A program made the position numbers and the translations under genes. The notes under the pieces are model-generated. The model ran no database searches, had not been told where the DNA came from, and saw only the letters and a list, made by a program, of their open reading frames with translations. A stretch of DNA of 64,000 bases from Saprospiraceae bacterium (GTDB lineage Bacteria > Bacteroidota > Bacteroidia > Chitinophagales > Saprospiraceae): positions 84,089 to 148,088 of the forward strand of contig JADKCC010000033.1 in NCBI GenBank assembly GCA_016714785.1, given 5' to 3'. Position 1 is the stretch's first letter. Every line of letters starts with the position of its first letter. Positions 20,172 to 30,463 of this stretch are shown piece by piece.

Positions 20172-23153
20172 ATGCTAATCACTAAAATTTATCGTTGGTT
20201 TGTATTGGTTTTGCTCCTCTTTTTCACCACCTGGATAGGAGCACAACATGCTTTGAAAGGTGTAGTCAGAGCAGCTGAAAATAATGAAGCACTCATAGGT
20301 GCAACTATTGAAGAAAAAGGAACCACGAATGGGACGATTACCGATATTGATGGTAATTATGAAATAAATCTATCTTCGGGGAAAGCGACTATTATCATAA
20401 AATACGTAGGATATACTGATGTAGAAATGAATGTTGATGATAAAAAAGTCATTGACATAAGTCTGGGAGAATCATCTATTTTATTGGATCAGGTAGTCGT
20501 GGTCGGTTATGGTGTCCAAAAGAAAAGTGACCTTACTGGCGCAGTTAGTAGCCTTAAAGGCAAAGAGTTGGAAAGAGTCACCACACCCAACATAGAACAA
20601 GCTTTACAAGGTAAAATACCTGGAGTCTATGTAGCGCCATCATCTGGTCAGCCAGGAGCAGGTGCTGTCATCAGGATACGTGGTACTGGTACACTCAATA
20701 ATAACAATCCACTGTACGTCATAGATGGTATGATTACAGAAGATGCTAGTAGTGTCAATCCACAAGACGTGGAGAGTATAGAAGTACTCAAAGATGCATC
20801 ATCAGCAGCTATTTATGGTAGTCGTGGAGCCAATGGTGTCATCCTGATTACTACCAAAAATGGTAAGAAACGTAAAAATGCCCAACTTTCTCTATCTAGC
20901 TACTATGGTGTACAAGAACCAATAAAATATATAGCATTACTCAATGGAAGTGAATTTGCAAGTGCTTACAATCAGTTAAGAGGCACTCAATATTATCCCG
21001 ATCCTTCTGTTTTTGGAGAGGGTACAGACTGGCAGAGAGAAGTATTGAGATCTGCGCCTGTGTCTAATATACAGTTTGGTGCTAATGGTGCTAGCGACAA
21101 TATTTCTTATAATTTTAGCGCCAACCTTTTTGATCAAGATGGAATCTTGAAGAATACATCCTTCAATCGAGGTGCTTTTAGACTCAATACAGAAATGAAA
21201 TTGAAACCGTGGCTTACTCTAGGTAATAATACTTCTTATTCGATTGTCAAAGAGCAATTAGGACCAAATGTAGTTACTTCAGCTTATCGCATACCTTCAG
21301 TTTTGTCTGTATATCAAGAAGATGGATCATTTACTGACCCAACTTTTTTTGGTTTGGCGTTGGGCAATCCTGTTGCTGAGCAATATTATCGTAGCAATAA
21401 ATATAAAAATGGAACACAACTTTTAGGAAATATATTTGCAGACATACATATTTTGAAAAACTTGAAGTTTAGAACTAACTTTGGCTATTCTGTCGATGAC
21501 AAAAAAGAAAGAGAAATATTTCCGGCATACCAAGTAAGCCCTTCGCAATTGAATAAAGAAGACGGGTTAAATACTTTACGTGAAGGCAATACCAATTGGA
21601 TTTGGGAGCAAACACTTAATTATTTACAAGAGTGGAAAGATCAAACCCTAGGTATATTAATTGGTTATACAGCAGAGCAGCGGAAATTTGAAAAATCAGG
21701 TGCTGGAAGATTGAGTTTTCCTGGTATTTCAGACGAATTATATTACCTGAATGCTGGCAATGATACGACTCAAACCAATTTTGGTGAAGCATCTGATGAA
21801 GCCATGGTATCACTTTTGTTTAGAACCAATTATTCATTAAAGAGTAAATATTTATTAACAGCGTCACTTAGAGTCGATCAGTCTAGTAGATTTACACCTG
21901 ACAATCGGACAGGATATTTTCCATCGGCTAGTATTGGATGGAATTTGGGTAATGAAGATTTTGTTCAAAAACTCAACACATTTGACAGATTAAAAGTGAG
22001 GTTGAGTTATGGTATTTTGGGAAATCAAGCGCTTATAAATAGATACCCAACATTGGCGATCATCAATAGTGGCTTGAATGCTGTATTCGGTTCAGGCGAA
22101 AGTGTCAATCAAGGTGCCACACAATTATCCATTTCCAATCCCAATTTAAAATGGGAGGTTTCTAATCAAACTGATATAGGTTTTGAAGCAGGATTTCTCA
22201 ATGAGCGTTTGAGTTTGGAGATGGATTGGTATAGACGATATACGTATGACATAATAGCCAATGTCCCAATTCCTTCATTTGTGGGTTCGCAAGATAATCC
22301 ATTTGTTAACACTGCTGCTGTACTTAATAGCGGCATAGAATTAGGTTTAAACTGGAGACAAACTGGTGTTTTTGATTATAATATCGGAGCCAATTTTTCC
22401 ACAGTCAGCAATGAGGTAAAAGCACTCGCACAAGGTAAAAATGAAATATTTGATGCCTTTATCAATGGGGAACCTGCGACTCGTACCGCTGTTGGTTTAC
22501 CGATTGGTGCATTCTATGGCTATCAAGTAGCAGGAATATTCCAGACTGCTGAAGAAATCGCGACATCTCCAAAATTTGGTAGTGAAAAACCAGGAGATAT
22601 CAAATATGCTGATACCAATAAGGACGGTGTTTTGGATGCGGAAGACAGGGTTTATCTTGGAAGCCCGATCCCAAAAATTACTTATGGCTTTAGTCTTGGG
22701 GCTGGTTATAAGGGAATGGATTTAAATGCAGACTTTTTAGGAGTTCATGGCAATTTAGTATTTAATGAGAAGGAAACATCTCGATTTGCTGTGTATAATT
22801 GGGAAAAACATGTAGCCGACGCTTGGACGGTCGATAATGCTTCAACATCAGAACCGAGAGTGGCCAACGGTGGACATAATTATAGGCCGAGTGAACGATT
22901 TTTGCAAGATGGTTCTTTCTTTAGATTAAGGACCTTGAGTCTGGGTTACACTTTACCTATATCATTAGTTTCAAAAGTAAAAGTCGAATCTTTCCGAATT
23001 TTTGTGTCAGGAACCAACCTTTGGACAAGACAAACGTTTACTGGCTATAATCCAGAGTTTCCAGATAGCCGCAGTCCTTTTAAGGTTGGGTTTGACAATG
23101 GTACCTATCCGATAGCCAAGTCTATCCAAGTGGGTTTAGAAACCAAGTTTTAA
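20172..23153 (+). CDS. susC: SusC/RagA-family TonB-linked outer membrane protein
   Basis: A 993-aa TonB-dependent transporter. Signal peptide to about residue 25 (TTWIGAQ), then a carboxypeptidase-regulatory-like domain (GVVRAAENNEALIGATI), a TonB-box-like VVVVGYG near residue 112, and a plug with the family phrases VIRIRGTGTLNNNNPLYVIDG and GSRGANGVILITTK. A 22-strand barrel should make up the rest. It forms the channel of the SusCD complex that takes up oligosaccharides. The 32-base gap to the SusD gene indicates one transcript. Confidence 0.96.
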   Translation: MLITKIYRWFVLVLLLFFTTWIGAQHALKGVVRAAENNEALIGATIEEKGTTNGTITDIDGNYEINLSSGKATIIIKYVGYTDVEMNVDDKKVIDISLGESSILLDQVVVVGYGVQKKSDLTGAVSSLKGKELERVTTPNIEQALQGKIPGVYVAPSSGQPGAGAVIRIRGTGTLNNNNPLYVIDGMITEDASSVNPQDVESIEVLKDASSAAIYGSRGANGVILITTKNGKKRKNAQLSLSSYYGVQEPIKYIALLNGSEFASAYNQLRGTQYYPDPSVFGEGTDWQREVLRSAPVSNIQFGANGASDNISYNFSANLFDQDGILKNTSFNRGAFRLNTEMKLKPWLTLGNNTSYSIVKEQLGPNVVTSAYRIPSVLSVYQEDGSFTDPTFFGLALGNPVAEQYYRSNKYKNGTQLLGNIFADIHILKNLKFRTNFGYSVDDKKEREIFPAYQVSPSQLNKEDGLNTLREGNTNWIWEQTLNYLQEWKDQTLGILIGYTAEQRKFEKSGAGRLSFPGISDELYYLNAGNDTTQTNFGEASDEAMVSLLFRTNYSLKSKYLLTASLRVDQSSRFTPDNRTGYFPSASIGWNLGNEDFVQKLNTFDRLKVRLSYGILGNQALINRYPTLAIINSGLNAVFGSGESVNQGATQLSISNPNLKWEVSNQTDIGFEAGFLNERLSLEMDWYRRYTYDIIANVPIPSFVGSQDNPFVNTAAVLNSGIELGLNWRQTGVFDYNIGANFSTVSNEVKALAQGKNEIFDAFINGEPATRTAVGLPIGAFYGYQVAGIFQTAEEIATSPKFGSEKPGDIKYADTNKDGVLDAEDRVYLGSPIPKITYGFSLGAGYKGMDLNADFLGVHGNLVFNEKETSRFAVYNWEKHVADAWTVDNASTSEPRVANGGHNYRPSERFLQDGSFFRLRTLSLGYTLPISLVSKVKVESFRIFVSGTNLWTRQTFTGYNPEFPDSRSPFKVGFDNGTYPIAKSIQVGLETKF

Positions 23154-23185
23154 ATCATTCTTATTAATCTATTAAAATTAAGAAA

Positions 23186-24658
23186 ATGAAACACTTATTA
23201 ATCATTCTAATCGTCATCTTTTCTGTTCAAGCATGCTCTGATGATTTTTTAAATAGAAATCCTAAAGGAAATCTCACCGTTGAAACATTTTTTGAGAATG
23301 AATCACACGCAGTTTGGGCGACCAATGCCGTTTATGCTAATTTCAGATCGTGGGAATATTGTGGTCTGCCTTATATTGGTGCAACGGATATCGTCAGTGA
23401 TGATGCAGACAAAGGTAGTACCGAAAATGATGGCCCATATCTCAAGGAAGTAGATGATTTCTTATTTGATGCCACTAATCAAACTTTTTCTACGATATGG
23501 AAAGGTCATTATCAAACTATATCTCGAGCCAATACTGCTATCAACAGGATTCCTGATATTGATATGAACGATGAACTCAAAAATAGGCTAATCGGAGAAG
23601 CGAAATTTTTGCGTGCATTCAATTATTTTAGAATAGTACAATGGTTTGGGGATATTCCTTTGGTATTAACCCAACTAACAGATGACCAATATTTTACACA
23701 GAAACGCAATGCAAAGGCTGAGATCTACGCACAAATAGAAAAAGACCTGATAGAATCCATCGCGGTTTTGCCTGAAAGAAGTAAATATAAAGGAGAAGAT
23801 CTGGGTAGAGCAACCAAAGGGGCAGCTAAAGGCATTCTAGCAAAACTCTATATGCTCGACAAAAAGTATGATAAAGCACTTGTATTGTGCGAAGAAATCA
23901 TCAAAAGCGGTGAGTACAGTTTACTGTCTAATTACAATCAAATATTTACACAGGCTGGAGAAAATGGTGCAGAAAGTATCTTTGAAATAGGTGCTGTAGC
24001 ATTGCAGGCATCTGTGGTAGGTTCTGGAGCTACGCCTTACAATATGGTACAAGGTGTACGTGGCGTGCCTAATCTTGGATGGGGATTCAATAGACCAAGT
24101 GATGACCTGATAGCCAATTATGAACCTGGTGATCCGCGCAGACAAGCTACCATTATTTATGTAGGAGAGGTCTTACCTGATGGCTCCACGATTGTTCAGG
24201 ACAATCCTGAGATTTTGGACGAAAGGTTCAACCAAAAAGCTTGGGTAGGAAAGCACGTTGGTTTACAGGATAATGGACCAGGCAATATTAGATTGTTGAG
24301 ATATGCAGATATCATCTTGCTTGCAGCCGAAGCAGCCAATGAGCTTGGAAATGCTCCTAAAGCACTAGAATACGTGAATATGACAAGGAAAAGAGCGCGT
24401 GGTACCAATACATTTATTTTAAAAGATCTGACTATTACCGATAAAGATGCGCTTCGTACAGCTATCAGAAGGGAAAGAAGATCGGAACTAGCTATGGAGC
24501 AACACCGATGGTTTGATTTGCAACGTTGGGGTAATCAATCAGCAGTCATGACAAAAGTAGGTAAAGCATTTATAAGCAATAAACACGAACTTTTTCCATT
24601 GCCACAAACGGAGATTGACCTTGGTGGTGGTAGCTTAAGTCAGAATCCTGGATATTAA
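23186..24658 (+). CDS. susD: SusD/RagB-family nutrient-binding lipoprotein
   Basis: A 490-aa lipoprotein with lipobox SVQA-C17 followed by Ser-Asp-Asp, a surface-export-type signal. The N-terminus FLNRNPKG and the C-terminal phrases RLLRYADIILLAAEAANELG, IRRERRSELAMEQHRWFDLQRWG and LFPLPQTEIDL are diagnostic of SusD. It forms the lid over the SusC channel and binds incoming glycan. It is followed immediately by the T9SS hydrolase gene (about 4 bases apart), so hydrolase and importer should be co-expressed. Confidence 0.96.
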   Translation: MKHLLIILIVIFSVQACSDDFLNRNPKGNLTVETFFENESHAVWATNAVYANFRSWEYCGLPYIGATDIVSDDADKGSTENDGPYLKEVDDFLFDATNQTFSTIWKGHYQTISRANTAINRIPDIDMNDELKNRLIGEAKFLRAFNYFRIVQWFGDIPLVLTQLTDDQYFTQKRNAKAEIYAQIEKDLIESIAVLPERSKYKGEDLGRATKGAAKGILAKLYMLDKKYDKALVLCEEIIKSGEYSLLSNYNQIFTQAGENGAESIFEIGAVALQASVVGSGATPYNMVQGVRGVPNLGWGFNRPSDDLIANYEPGDPRRQATIIYVGEVLPDGSTIVQDNPEILDERFNQKAWVGKHVGLQDNGPGNIRLLRYADIILLAAEAANELGNAPKALEYVNMTRKRARGTNTFILKDLTITDKDALRTAIRRERRSELAMEQHRWFDLQRWGNQSAVMTKVGKAFISNKHELFPLPQTEIDLGGGSLSQNPGY

Positions 24659-24664
24659 AATTTG

Positions 24665-26494
24665 ATGACTAATTTCTTATTACGGATTATAAATAGATTC
24701 ATGATTCGATTGTTGATATTTTTGGTTGTTCCACTCTTGGTGAAAGGGCAAAACATTCGTTTCACCCAAGCAGATACCTATGAACGCCATACTGAGTTGA
24801 GATGGGAATCGCAAAATTTGACCAATGCCGAGTATTATAAAATCATGCGGTCATCTGATCATAAGTCTTTTGCACCGATCAAAACGGTAACCACGACGAC
24901 TTATATGGATTTTAGTGCTATAAATAATCTTGACACTTTTTACTATTATATAGAAGCATTGTCAGGTCTCAATCAATCATTGGCTACATCTGATACCATC
25001 CAAGCCATCGAATATAAAATGACAGAGGTGCAGCTCATGGACATGGTACAGCGTTACACCTTTCGATATTTTTGGGAAGAAGGACATCCTGTATCTGGCA
25101 TGGCGCGAGAACGAAACAATAGTGGTGATGTTGTCACGTCTGGTGGTTCAGGCTTTGGTATTATGGGTTTGTTAGTTGGGATCGAAAACGGATATATTAC
25201 TAGAATAGAAGGTGCCAACAGAATTATAAAGATTATCAGTTTTTTGCAATATGCAGAAAAGTTTCATGGCGTATTTCCTCATTGGATGAATGGTAGGACT
25301 GGTAAAGTAGTACCTTTCAGTCAGTTTGATAATGGTGGTGATTTAGTCGAAACAGCCTTTCTGATGCAAGGGCTACTAGCAGCAAGGCAGTTTTTTGATG
25401 CAGACAACAACACCGAAAAAGCCATCAGGCAAATTATAACTAAGCTATATGAAGAGGTGGAATGGGATTGGTATGCCAAAAATAATTCAGGTGTTTTGTA
25501 TTGGCATTGGTCGCCAAATTTTGGCTGGCAAATGAATTTTCCATTGAGAGGTTACAATGAAGCCCTGATTGTTTATTTGTTAGCAATAGCGTCCCCTACG
25601 CACAGTGTACCTGCATCCTATTATCATAGTGGCTGGGCATCAGCCAATAATTATAAAAATGGAAATACATGGTTTGGTTATAAACTCTTTGTAGGACCTG
25701 CTTACGGTGGTCCTTTGTTTTTTGCCCATTATTCCTTTTTGGGTTTCGACCCGAGAGGCATCAAAGACAAATACACCAATTATTTTGACAATAATCGAAA
25801 TCATACACTCATCAATCGTGGCTGGTGTATATACAATCCACTAAAGCATAAAAAGTATAGCGAAAATTGTTGGGGCTTGACTGCTTCTGACAATCCTTTT
25901 GGCTATCTCGCCCACGAACCTGGAAGTAGGGACAATGGCACGATTGCACCTACTGCTGCCTTGTCATCCATGCCCTACACGCCCGCAGAAAGTATGGCAG
26001 CGCTCCGTTGTTTTTACTTTGACGAAGGCGAACGATTGTTTGGTCCCCATGGCTTTTATGATGCATTCAATGGCAATCAAAATTGGGTGGCGGACTCTTA
26101 TTTAGCTATTGATCAAGGGCCTATTTTGGTGATGCTTCAAAATCATCGTACAGAGCTGCTATGGAAGATGTTTATGGAAAATCCCGAGATCAAACCTGCT
26201 TTGGATGCGATAGGATTTGTGGCTGACATTACTTCGAATAAAGAAACTTTTAATACAAATACTTGGACGATATCTCCCAATCCAGCATCTAGCATCCTAA
26301 CATTGACATTTGACGGTGTTTTACCATACCAAGTGACAATCAGCGATATCACAGGTAAAATTCGTTTGATCTGCACCGAAAACATAAGCAAATACACCTA
26401 CATTCCGATTGCCCAACTAGAAAATGGAATGTACAGTATCACAGTAGATTACAAAAATCAAAGCAATAGTGCAAGACTGTTTGTAAAAAGGTAG
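24665..26494 (+). CDS. PF10091/GH144-like glucanase with T9SS sorting domain
   Basis: A 609-aa protein starting at the ATG at 24665; a second ATG at 24701 also gives a plausible signal peptide (MIRLLIFLVVPLLVKGQ). After the signal comes a fibronectin type III-like domain (about residues 30-115), then the PF10091 catalytic (alpha/alpha)6-barrel domain and a T9SS type A sorting domain (ISPNPASSILTLTF). The acidic cluster DNGGDLVE holds Asp222, Asp226 and Glu229, with the same spacing as the acidic residues I recall from the Chitinophaga GH144 endo-beta-1,2-glucanase. LRGYNEAL and WGLTASDNP are also intact. The enzyme is therefore probably the surface endo-glucanase of the PUL. Confidence 0.85.
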   Translation: MTNFLLRIINRFMIRLLIFLVVPLLVKGQNIRFTQADTYERHTELRWESQNLTNAEYYKIMRSSDHKSFAPIKTVTTTTYMDFSAINNLDTFYYYIEALSGLNQSLATSDTIQAIEYKMTEVQLMDMVQRYTFRYFWEEGHPVSGMARERNNSGDVVTSGGSGFGIMGLLVGIENGYITRIEGANRIIKIISFLQYAEKFHGVFPHWMNGRTGKVVPFSQFDNGGDLVETAFLMQGLLAARQFFDADNNTEKAIRQIITKLYEEVEWDWYAKNNSGVLYWHWSPNFGWQMNFPLRGYNEALIVYLLAIASPTHSVPASYYHSGWASANNYKNGNTWFGYKLFVGPAYGGPLFFAHYSFLGFDPRGIKDKYTNYFDNNRNHTLINRGWCIYNPLKHKKYSENCWGLTASDNPFGYLAHEPGSRDNGTIAPTAALSSMPYTPAESMAALRCFYFDEGERLFGPHGFYDAFNGNQNWVADSYLAIDQGPILVMLQNHRTELLWKMFMENPEIKPALDAIGFVADITSNKETFNTNTWTISPNPASSILTLTFDGVLPYQVTISDITGKIRLICTENISKYTYIPIAQLENGMYSITVDYKNQSNSARLFVKR

Positions 26495-26806
26495 ATTCTG
26501 TGACTCAGATTAGGATGAATACTAATAAAAGTAGAAATATACCTAGAAGAATTTGAAGATATTGGTTTAATGAGAATGTGTAAATGGACATGCTAACTTG
26601 GTTGAAAGCTTAGAAAAGTTGACAACACATTTGCAACTTCAAAAAAATAAAGATGTCTGCTGATAGGGTATCTAGTAAAACTTGATTATAAGGACTTAAG
26701 TAAGTACTTATAGGTCTGTTTATTATTTTTAGGCTTTTCGAAGTGGAATCAATCTTCAACAATTCTAAAATTATTTATTCCTATAGTGTTAGGAGTATTT
26801 ACCCCA
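26495..26806. other. Intergenic stretch, nothing recognised
   Basis: Spacer between the convergent PUL hydrolase and ccsBA. No open frame of note, no clear hairpin terminator and no repeat matching other parts of the window. Confidence 0.5.
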
Positions 26807-29800
26807 TCACTGTACCTTCCTCCACCTAACAAAGGCAACTATACTTAATATGGCTAGAGCAATAGCGGTATAGTACACTTGTGGTGGCACGGGTACAGGG
26901 TCTCCCGCAGCATAAGAGTGTAAACCTGACAAGTAATAGTTGACACCAAAATAGGTCATGATGACTGTGGCAAAACCAAAAAGCGATGCAAAATTGAAGG
27001 CATAAACACTCCTAAGTCCAGGTATGAATCTCATGTGTAGGATAAAAGCATAAACCAATATGGTGACCAAAGCCCAAGTTTCTTTAGCATCCCATCCCCA
27101 ATATCTACCCCACGATTCATTGGCCCATACACCGCCTAAATAAGTACCTACACTTACCATAAACAATCCACCTAAAAGGGTGATTTCAGATATGATGGTC
27201 AATTCTTTGATCGTTCTTTCGGTGTTTTCCTTATTTTTGGCAGTGGTAAACACCATCAATATGAGATTGAGCATACCGATGACGGCACCTAACATTAGAA
27301 AGCCATAGCTACCAGCTTCTAACGAAACGTGGATGGTCAACCAATAAGATTTTAGTACAGGTACCAAAGGAGTGATCTCGGGATCTAACCAACTCATACC
27401 TGCCACTAGTAAAATCGTAGCTGCTAAGACCAAGGTCGCTGACATGCCACCCAAAGATCGCCTAGAAAAGATCAATCCTGCCAACATCGTAGTCCAGGCT
27501 ATATAGATCATGGATTCGTAGCCATTGCTCCAAGGTGCTCTGCCAGATACATACCATCGTAAACCAAGACCTAACGTGTGGAAAGCAAATATGGCCAATA
27601 ACAGGTACCATGCCCACTTTGTATATTTTTGAACATCAGCAGATTGTTTAAATACGCCATAAAAGAAAAAACCTAGGAGCACCAAGCTTAATAACCCATA
27701 GATGTTTCTTAATCTTCCAAAAACATCCAAACCATTTAGCAACAATTCCGCTTTTACTCTAGATGATGAAGGCATCACTTGACTACTATGCTGACTTTGG
27801 ACAGCAGCAATATTGGTCAGCCATTTAGAGGTGGAGGCTACATTGGAGTTTCCTTGCGCAGCTTGAACTTCTTGGATATAAGAAGCAAAATTTTCAAATG
27901 ATTGTAAAATAGGTGTTTCAGGCATTTTCATTTCTCTGATATCAGCTGGTGAAACCCATGTATTGGCTGGATCACCAGGCACTGGAAACATTTTCAAAAA
28001 ACGACCCGAAAATATCATATTGGCGATATTTATTTTTTCATCCAATTTGATGACTGCTTTTTCAAATGTACCTTGATCTTTAGGGTTTACACTTTGTGCA
28101 TTTCTGATTTGATCTCTCAATTTATATTGGGCATCATCTGTGAAAAATTGACGATAACTTATGAGCGATTCCGTTGCGCCTAATAATTTTTTTAATTCTG
28201 GATGGCTCCCAATATGAATAAGGGGAACATTTTCCCATTTGGCAGGAGACATGGTCATAGACAAAAATATCTGATCACTGGTCAAGCCATGCAAAGCGCT
28301 TTTTTTAGCTAATTTTCTAAGTACTTCACCCGAAAGTGTATTCACTGGTTTAAATCTACCTCTATGATCTTGTATCAATACTTTTCCAAAGGAAGCCGCT
28401 TCTTCTTTACTAACTTCGGATATTATTTGTGTTTGTGCGTAAATGCCTGCACTGGATGACATACATAAAATGACCAATACAATGATGCTTTTGGCAGAAG
28501 CATTTTGGCCAAGTCTTCCAATCAAAGAAGTAAATCTACTATTTTTGCTAAAAAAGGTCATCATCATTCCTATCGTTAATAAAATATATCCAATGTATGA
28601 AATCCATGTGCCCCAAAAATCATGGTTGACACTTAAATAGGTACCTGCTTCGTCCTGATCAAAAGATGATTGGAAAAACCGATATCCACCATAATCCAAA
28701 ATATTGTTCATGTAGATTCTAAAAGGCATATTCACTCCCTTGGCAGGATCCAATACCGTCACTTCACTCGCATAAGAAGATGGATTGTCCGTACCAGGAT
28801 AACGCTCCATGATAAAATCTCTCAATTGTATGCTGAAAGGAACTTCCACAGTTTTTGAACCATAACTCACTGCCATTTGTGAATCACCAAAATTAAAAAC
28901 TTTTGGCATACCTTCTACTCCTTTTTGCCCAGTAATGAAATCATTTTGGACACTTCCATTTTTGGCTACGGACATGCTCAGGCCTCCAATACTTTCATTT
29001 TTCATTTTCTGGTCACCTGCCACGATAGACATGGTTGCAGAAGATTTGAAATCTCCAATCACAAAACCTGCATTGCCCAACACATACATTGATCTCAATT
29101 TTAAAGGCAAATAGTCTGATGGAAGTATGGTATCCGTCTTCTGGGTGGCCATTACCGTTTGAATGACCGCAGCATCTGTAGCAAAATATAACGAATCATT
29201 GCGAACAATCACATTGAATGCATTGGGCAATAATTCTGGCGTAAAGTTAAAGTTGACACCATTGATATTGACTCTATCTCCTTGACTTACAAATATTTCT
29301 TCTCTTCCTTGTTTACCTGCCACTACCACTTTCATTACCGACTTTCCACCAGCTTGTTCTGTGAGTTGTTCTTTAGGATTGGGTATGAAGTCGGTAACAT
29401 TCACGGTATAAAGATCGGTACCAATCTGATAAGACCCTTCAAATGTATGATTGCCTAACGTTGAAAAAAATACGGGTTCTTCAAAGGAATAGGATTTGCC
29501 ACCTGTATTCACTTTGAAATTCAAAAAAGTTTCTGTGGATAAAAAGGAATTGGCCGCTTTACCTTCTCTGATGTGCATCATACCTTCATACCCAAAATAT
29601 CTGGTAACCGCTGCACCCAGGATGATAATGATGATGGCACTATGGAACATCAATGAAGCCCATTTTTTTTGTTGCACCATTCTAAATCGGAAAATATTAG
29701 CCACAATTGTACCACCGAATAATACCATAAGCAGTTCAAACCATCTGGCTTTGAAGATGACGTCTTGCGCAGAACTTGTACCAAAGTCATTCTCTACAAA

Positions 29801-29899
29801 AGTGGCTGCACCGATGGCAAAAGCAAAAACTAATAAATATAATCCAGCTGCGCTTGTAGAAAAAAGTTTGTTGTATATGAAATCTAAAATATGTTTCAT
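26807..29899 (-). CDS. ccsBA: Fused ResB-CcsA cytochrome c biogenesis protein
   Basis: A 1030-aa membrane protein fusing the two halves of System II cytochrome c maturation. The N-terminal third is ResB/CcsB-like with early membrane helices and a large periplasmic domain. The last third is CcsA-like, with several helices and the haem-handling WWD-type motif WGRYWGWDAKETW. It moves haem across the inner membrane and attaches it to apocytochromes c. The central part (about residues 480-720) holds an extra periplasmic segment that begins right after a second signal-like helix (SSSAGIYAQT). It is a single gene with a TATTTTTG element just upstream of its ATG. Confidence 0.93.
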   Translation of the reverse strand: MKHILDFIYNKLFSTSAAGLYLLVFAFAIGAATFVENDFGTSSAQDVIFKARWFELLMVLFGGTIVANIFRFRMVQQKKWASLMFHSAIIIIILGAAVTRYFGYEGMMHIREGKAANSFLSTETFLNFKVNTGGKSYSFEEPVFFSTLGNHTFEGSYQIGTDLYTVNVTDFIPNPKEQLTEQAGGKSVMKVVVAGKQGREEIFVSQGDRVNINGVNFNFTPELLPNAFNVIVRNDSLYFATDAAVIQTVMATQKTDTILPSDYLPLKLRSMYVLGNAGFVIGDFKSSATMSIVAGDQKMKNESIGGLSMSVAKNGSVQNDFITGQKGVEGMPKVFNFGDSQMAVSYGSKTVEVPFSIQLRDFIMERYPGTDNPSSYASEVTVLDPAKGVNMPFRIYMNNILDYGGYRFFQSSFDQDEAGTYLSVNHDFWGTWISYIGYILLTIGMMMTFFSKNSRFTSLIGRLGQNASAKSIIVLVILCMSSSAGIYAQTQIISEVSKEEAASFGKVLIQDHRGRFKPVNTLSGEVLRKLAKKSALHGLTSDQIFLSMTMSPAKWENVPLIHIGSHPELKKLLGATESLISYRQFFTDDAQYKLRDQIRNAQSVNPKDQGTFEKAVIKLDEKINIANMIFSGRFLKMFPVPGDPANTWVSPADIREMKMPETPILQSFENFASYIQEVQAAQGNSNVASTSKWLTNIAAVQSQHSSQVMPSSSRVKAELLLNGLDVFGRLRNIYGLLSLVLLGFFFYGVFKQSADVQKYTKWAWYLLLAIFAFHTLGLGLRWYVSGRAPWSNGYESMIYIAWTTMLAGLIFSRRSLGGMSATLVLAATILLVAGMSWLDPEITPLVPVLKSYWLTIHVSLEAGSYGFLMLGAVIGMLNLILMVFTTAKNKENTERTIKELTIISEITLLGGLFMVSVGTYLGGVWANESWGRYWGWDAKETWALVTILVYAFILHMRFIPGLRSVYAFNFASLFGFATVIMTYFGVNYYLSGLHSYAAGDPVPVPPQVYYTAIALAILSIVAFVRWRKVQ

Positions 29900-29933
29900 T
29901 GGCTATTTTATGAAATTAATTTGCAAAAATAAC

Positions 29934-29941
29934 CAAAATTA
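29934..29941 (-). promoter_or_regulatory. Putative -7 promoter element of ccsBA
   Basis: Reads TATTTTTG on the minus strand (full TAnnTTTG match), 34 bases upstream of the ccsBA ATG. A CTTG on the same strand lies about 17 bases further upstream. Confidence 0.5.
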
Positions 29942-30390
29942 ATGATCAAAGTTGAAAACAAGACTAAAACGGTAAATATTGATGCTGAAAAGTAATAAAA
30001 TAGCACTTATCTTCTTCTTAGGATTTTTTGATGGATGCCATTTTACTCGTGTTATGGTTTTTTTATTTGCAATTTTTGTTTAATTCAAATTTGACATAGT
30101 TAAATTAAGCCTTTGGGCGAAATGGGAAAATTAAATCAAAAGCTAATTGAGTTGGAAAATTTTATGATGTATAAAATACATTTTCAATGTTTTAAAATCT
30201 TCAATTTTCGCAATTCAATTTCTTTTTACAATAGCTACTGAATCCGACTTCCATTTAGTATGAATGATCATTGGAAAGTACAACATTAATATAATTGTAA
30301 TTTTAGCTGGATGAGATAAATGTAACATATATGATTGCGACATTTTGTACTTGGCAAATTATCTATAGAGAAAAAATAAAATAAAATTTG

Positions 30391-30398
30391 TAGATTTG
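30391..30398 (+). promoter_or_regulatory. Putative -7 promoter element
   Basis: TAGATTTG, a full TAnnTTTG match, 65 bases before the ATG of the T9SS type B protein gene. No clear -33 element is visible. Confidence 0.42.
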
Positions 30399-30463
30399 TG
30401 CTGCATTCTTTTGAAGTATAGAAACCTTCGATTGTTGCCATCAAATATTAATATGATGCTATC

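Larger units (their letters stand above)
29900..30463. other. Intergenic stretch between divergent genes
   Basis: AT-rich spacer between ccsBA (minus) and a T9SS type B protein (plus). It holds a -7 type element for each gene but no open frame, RNA gene or repeat that I can support. Confidence 0.5.
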
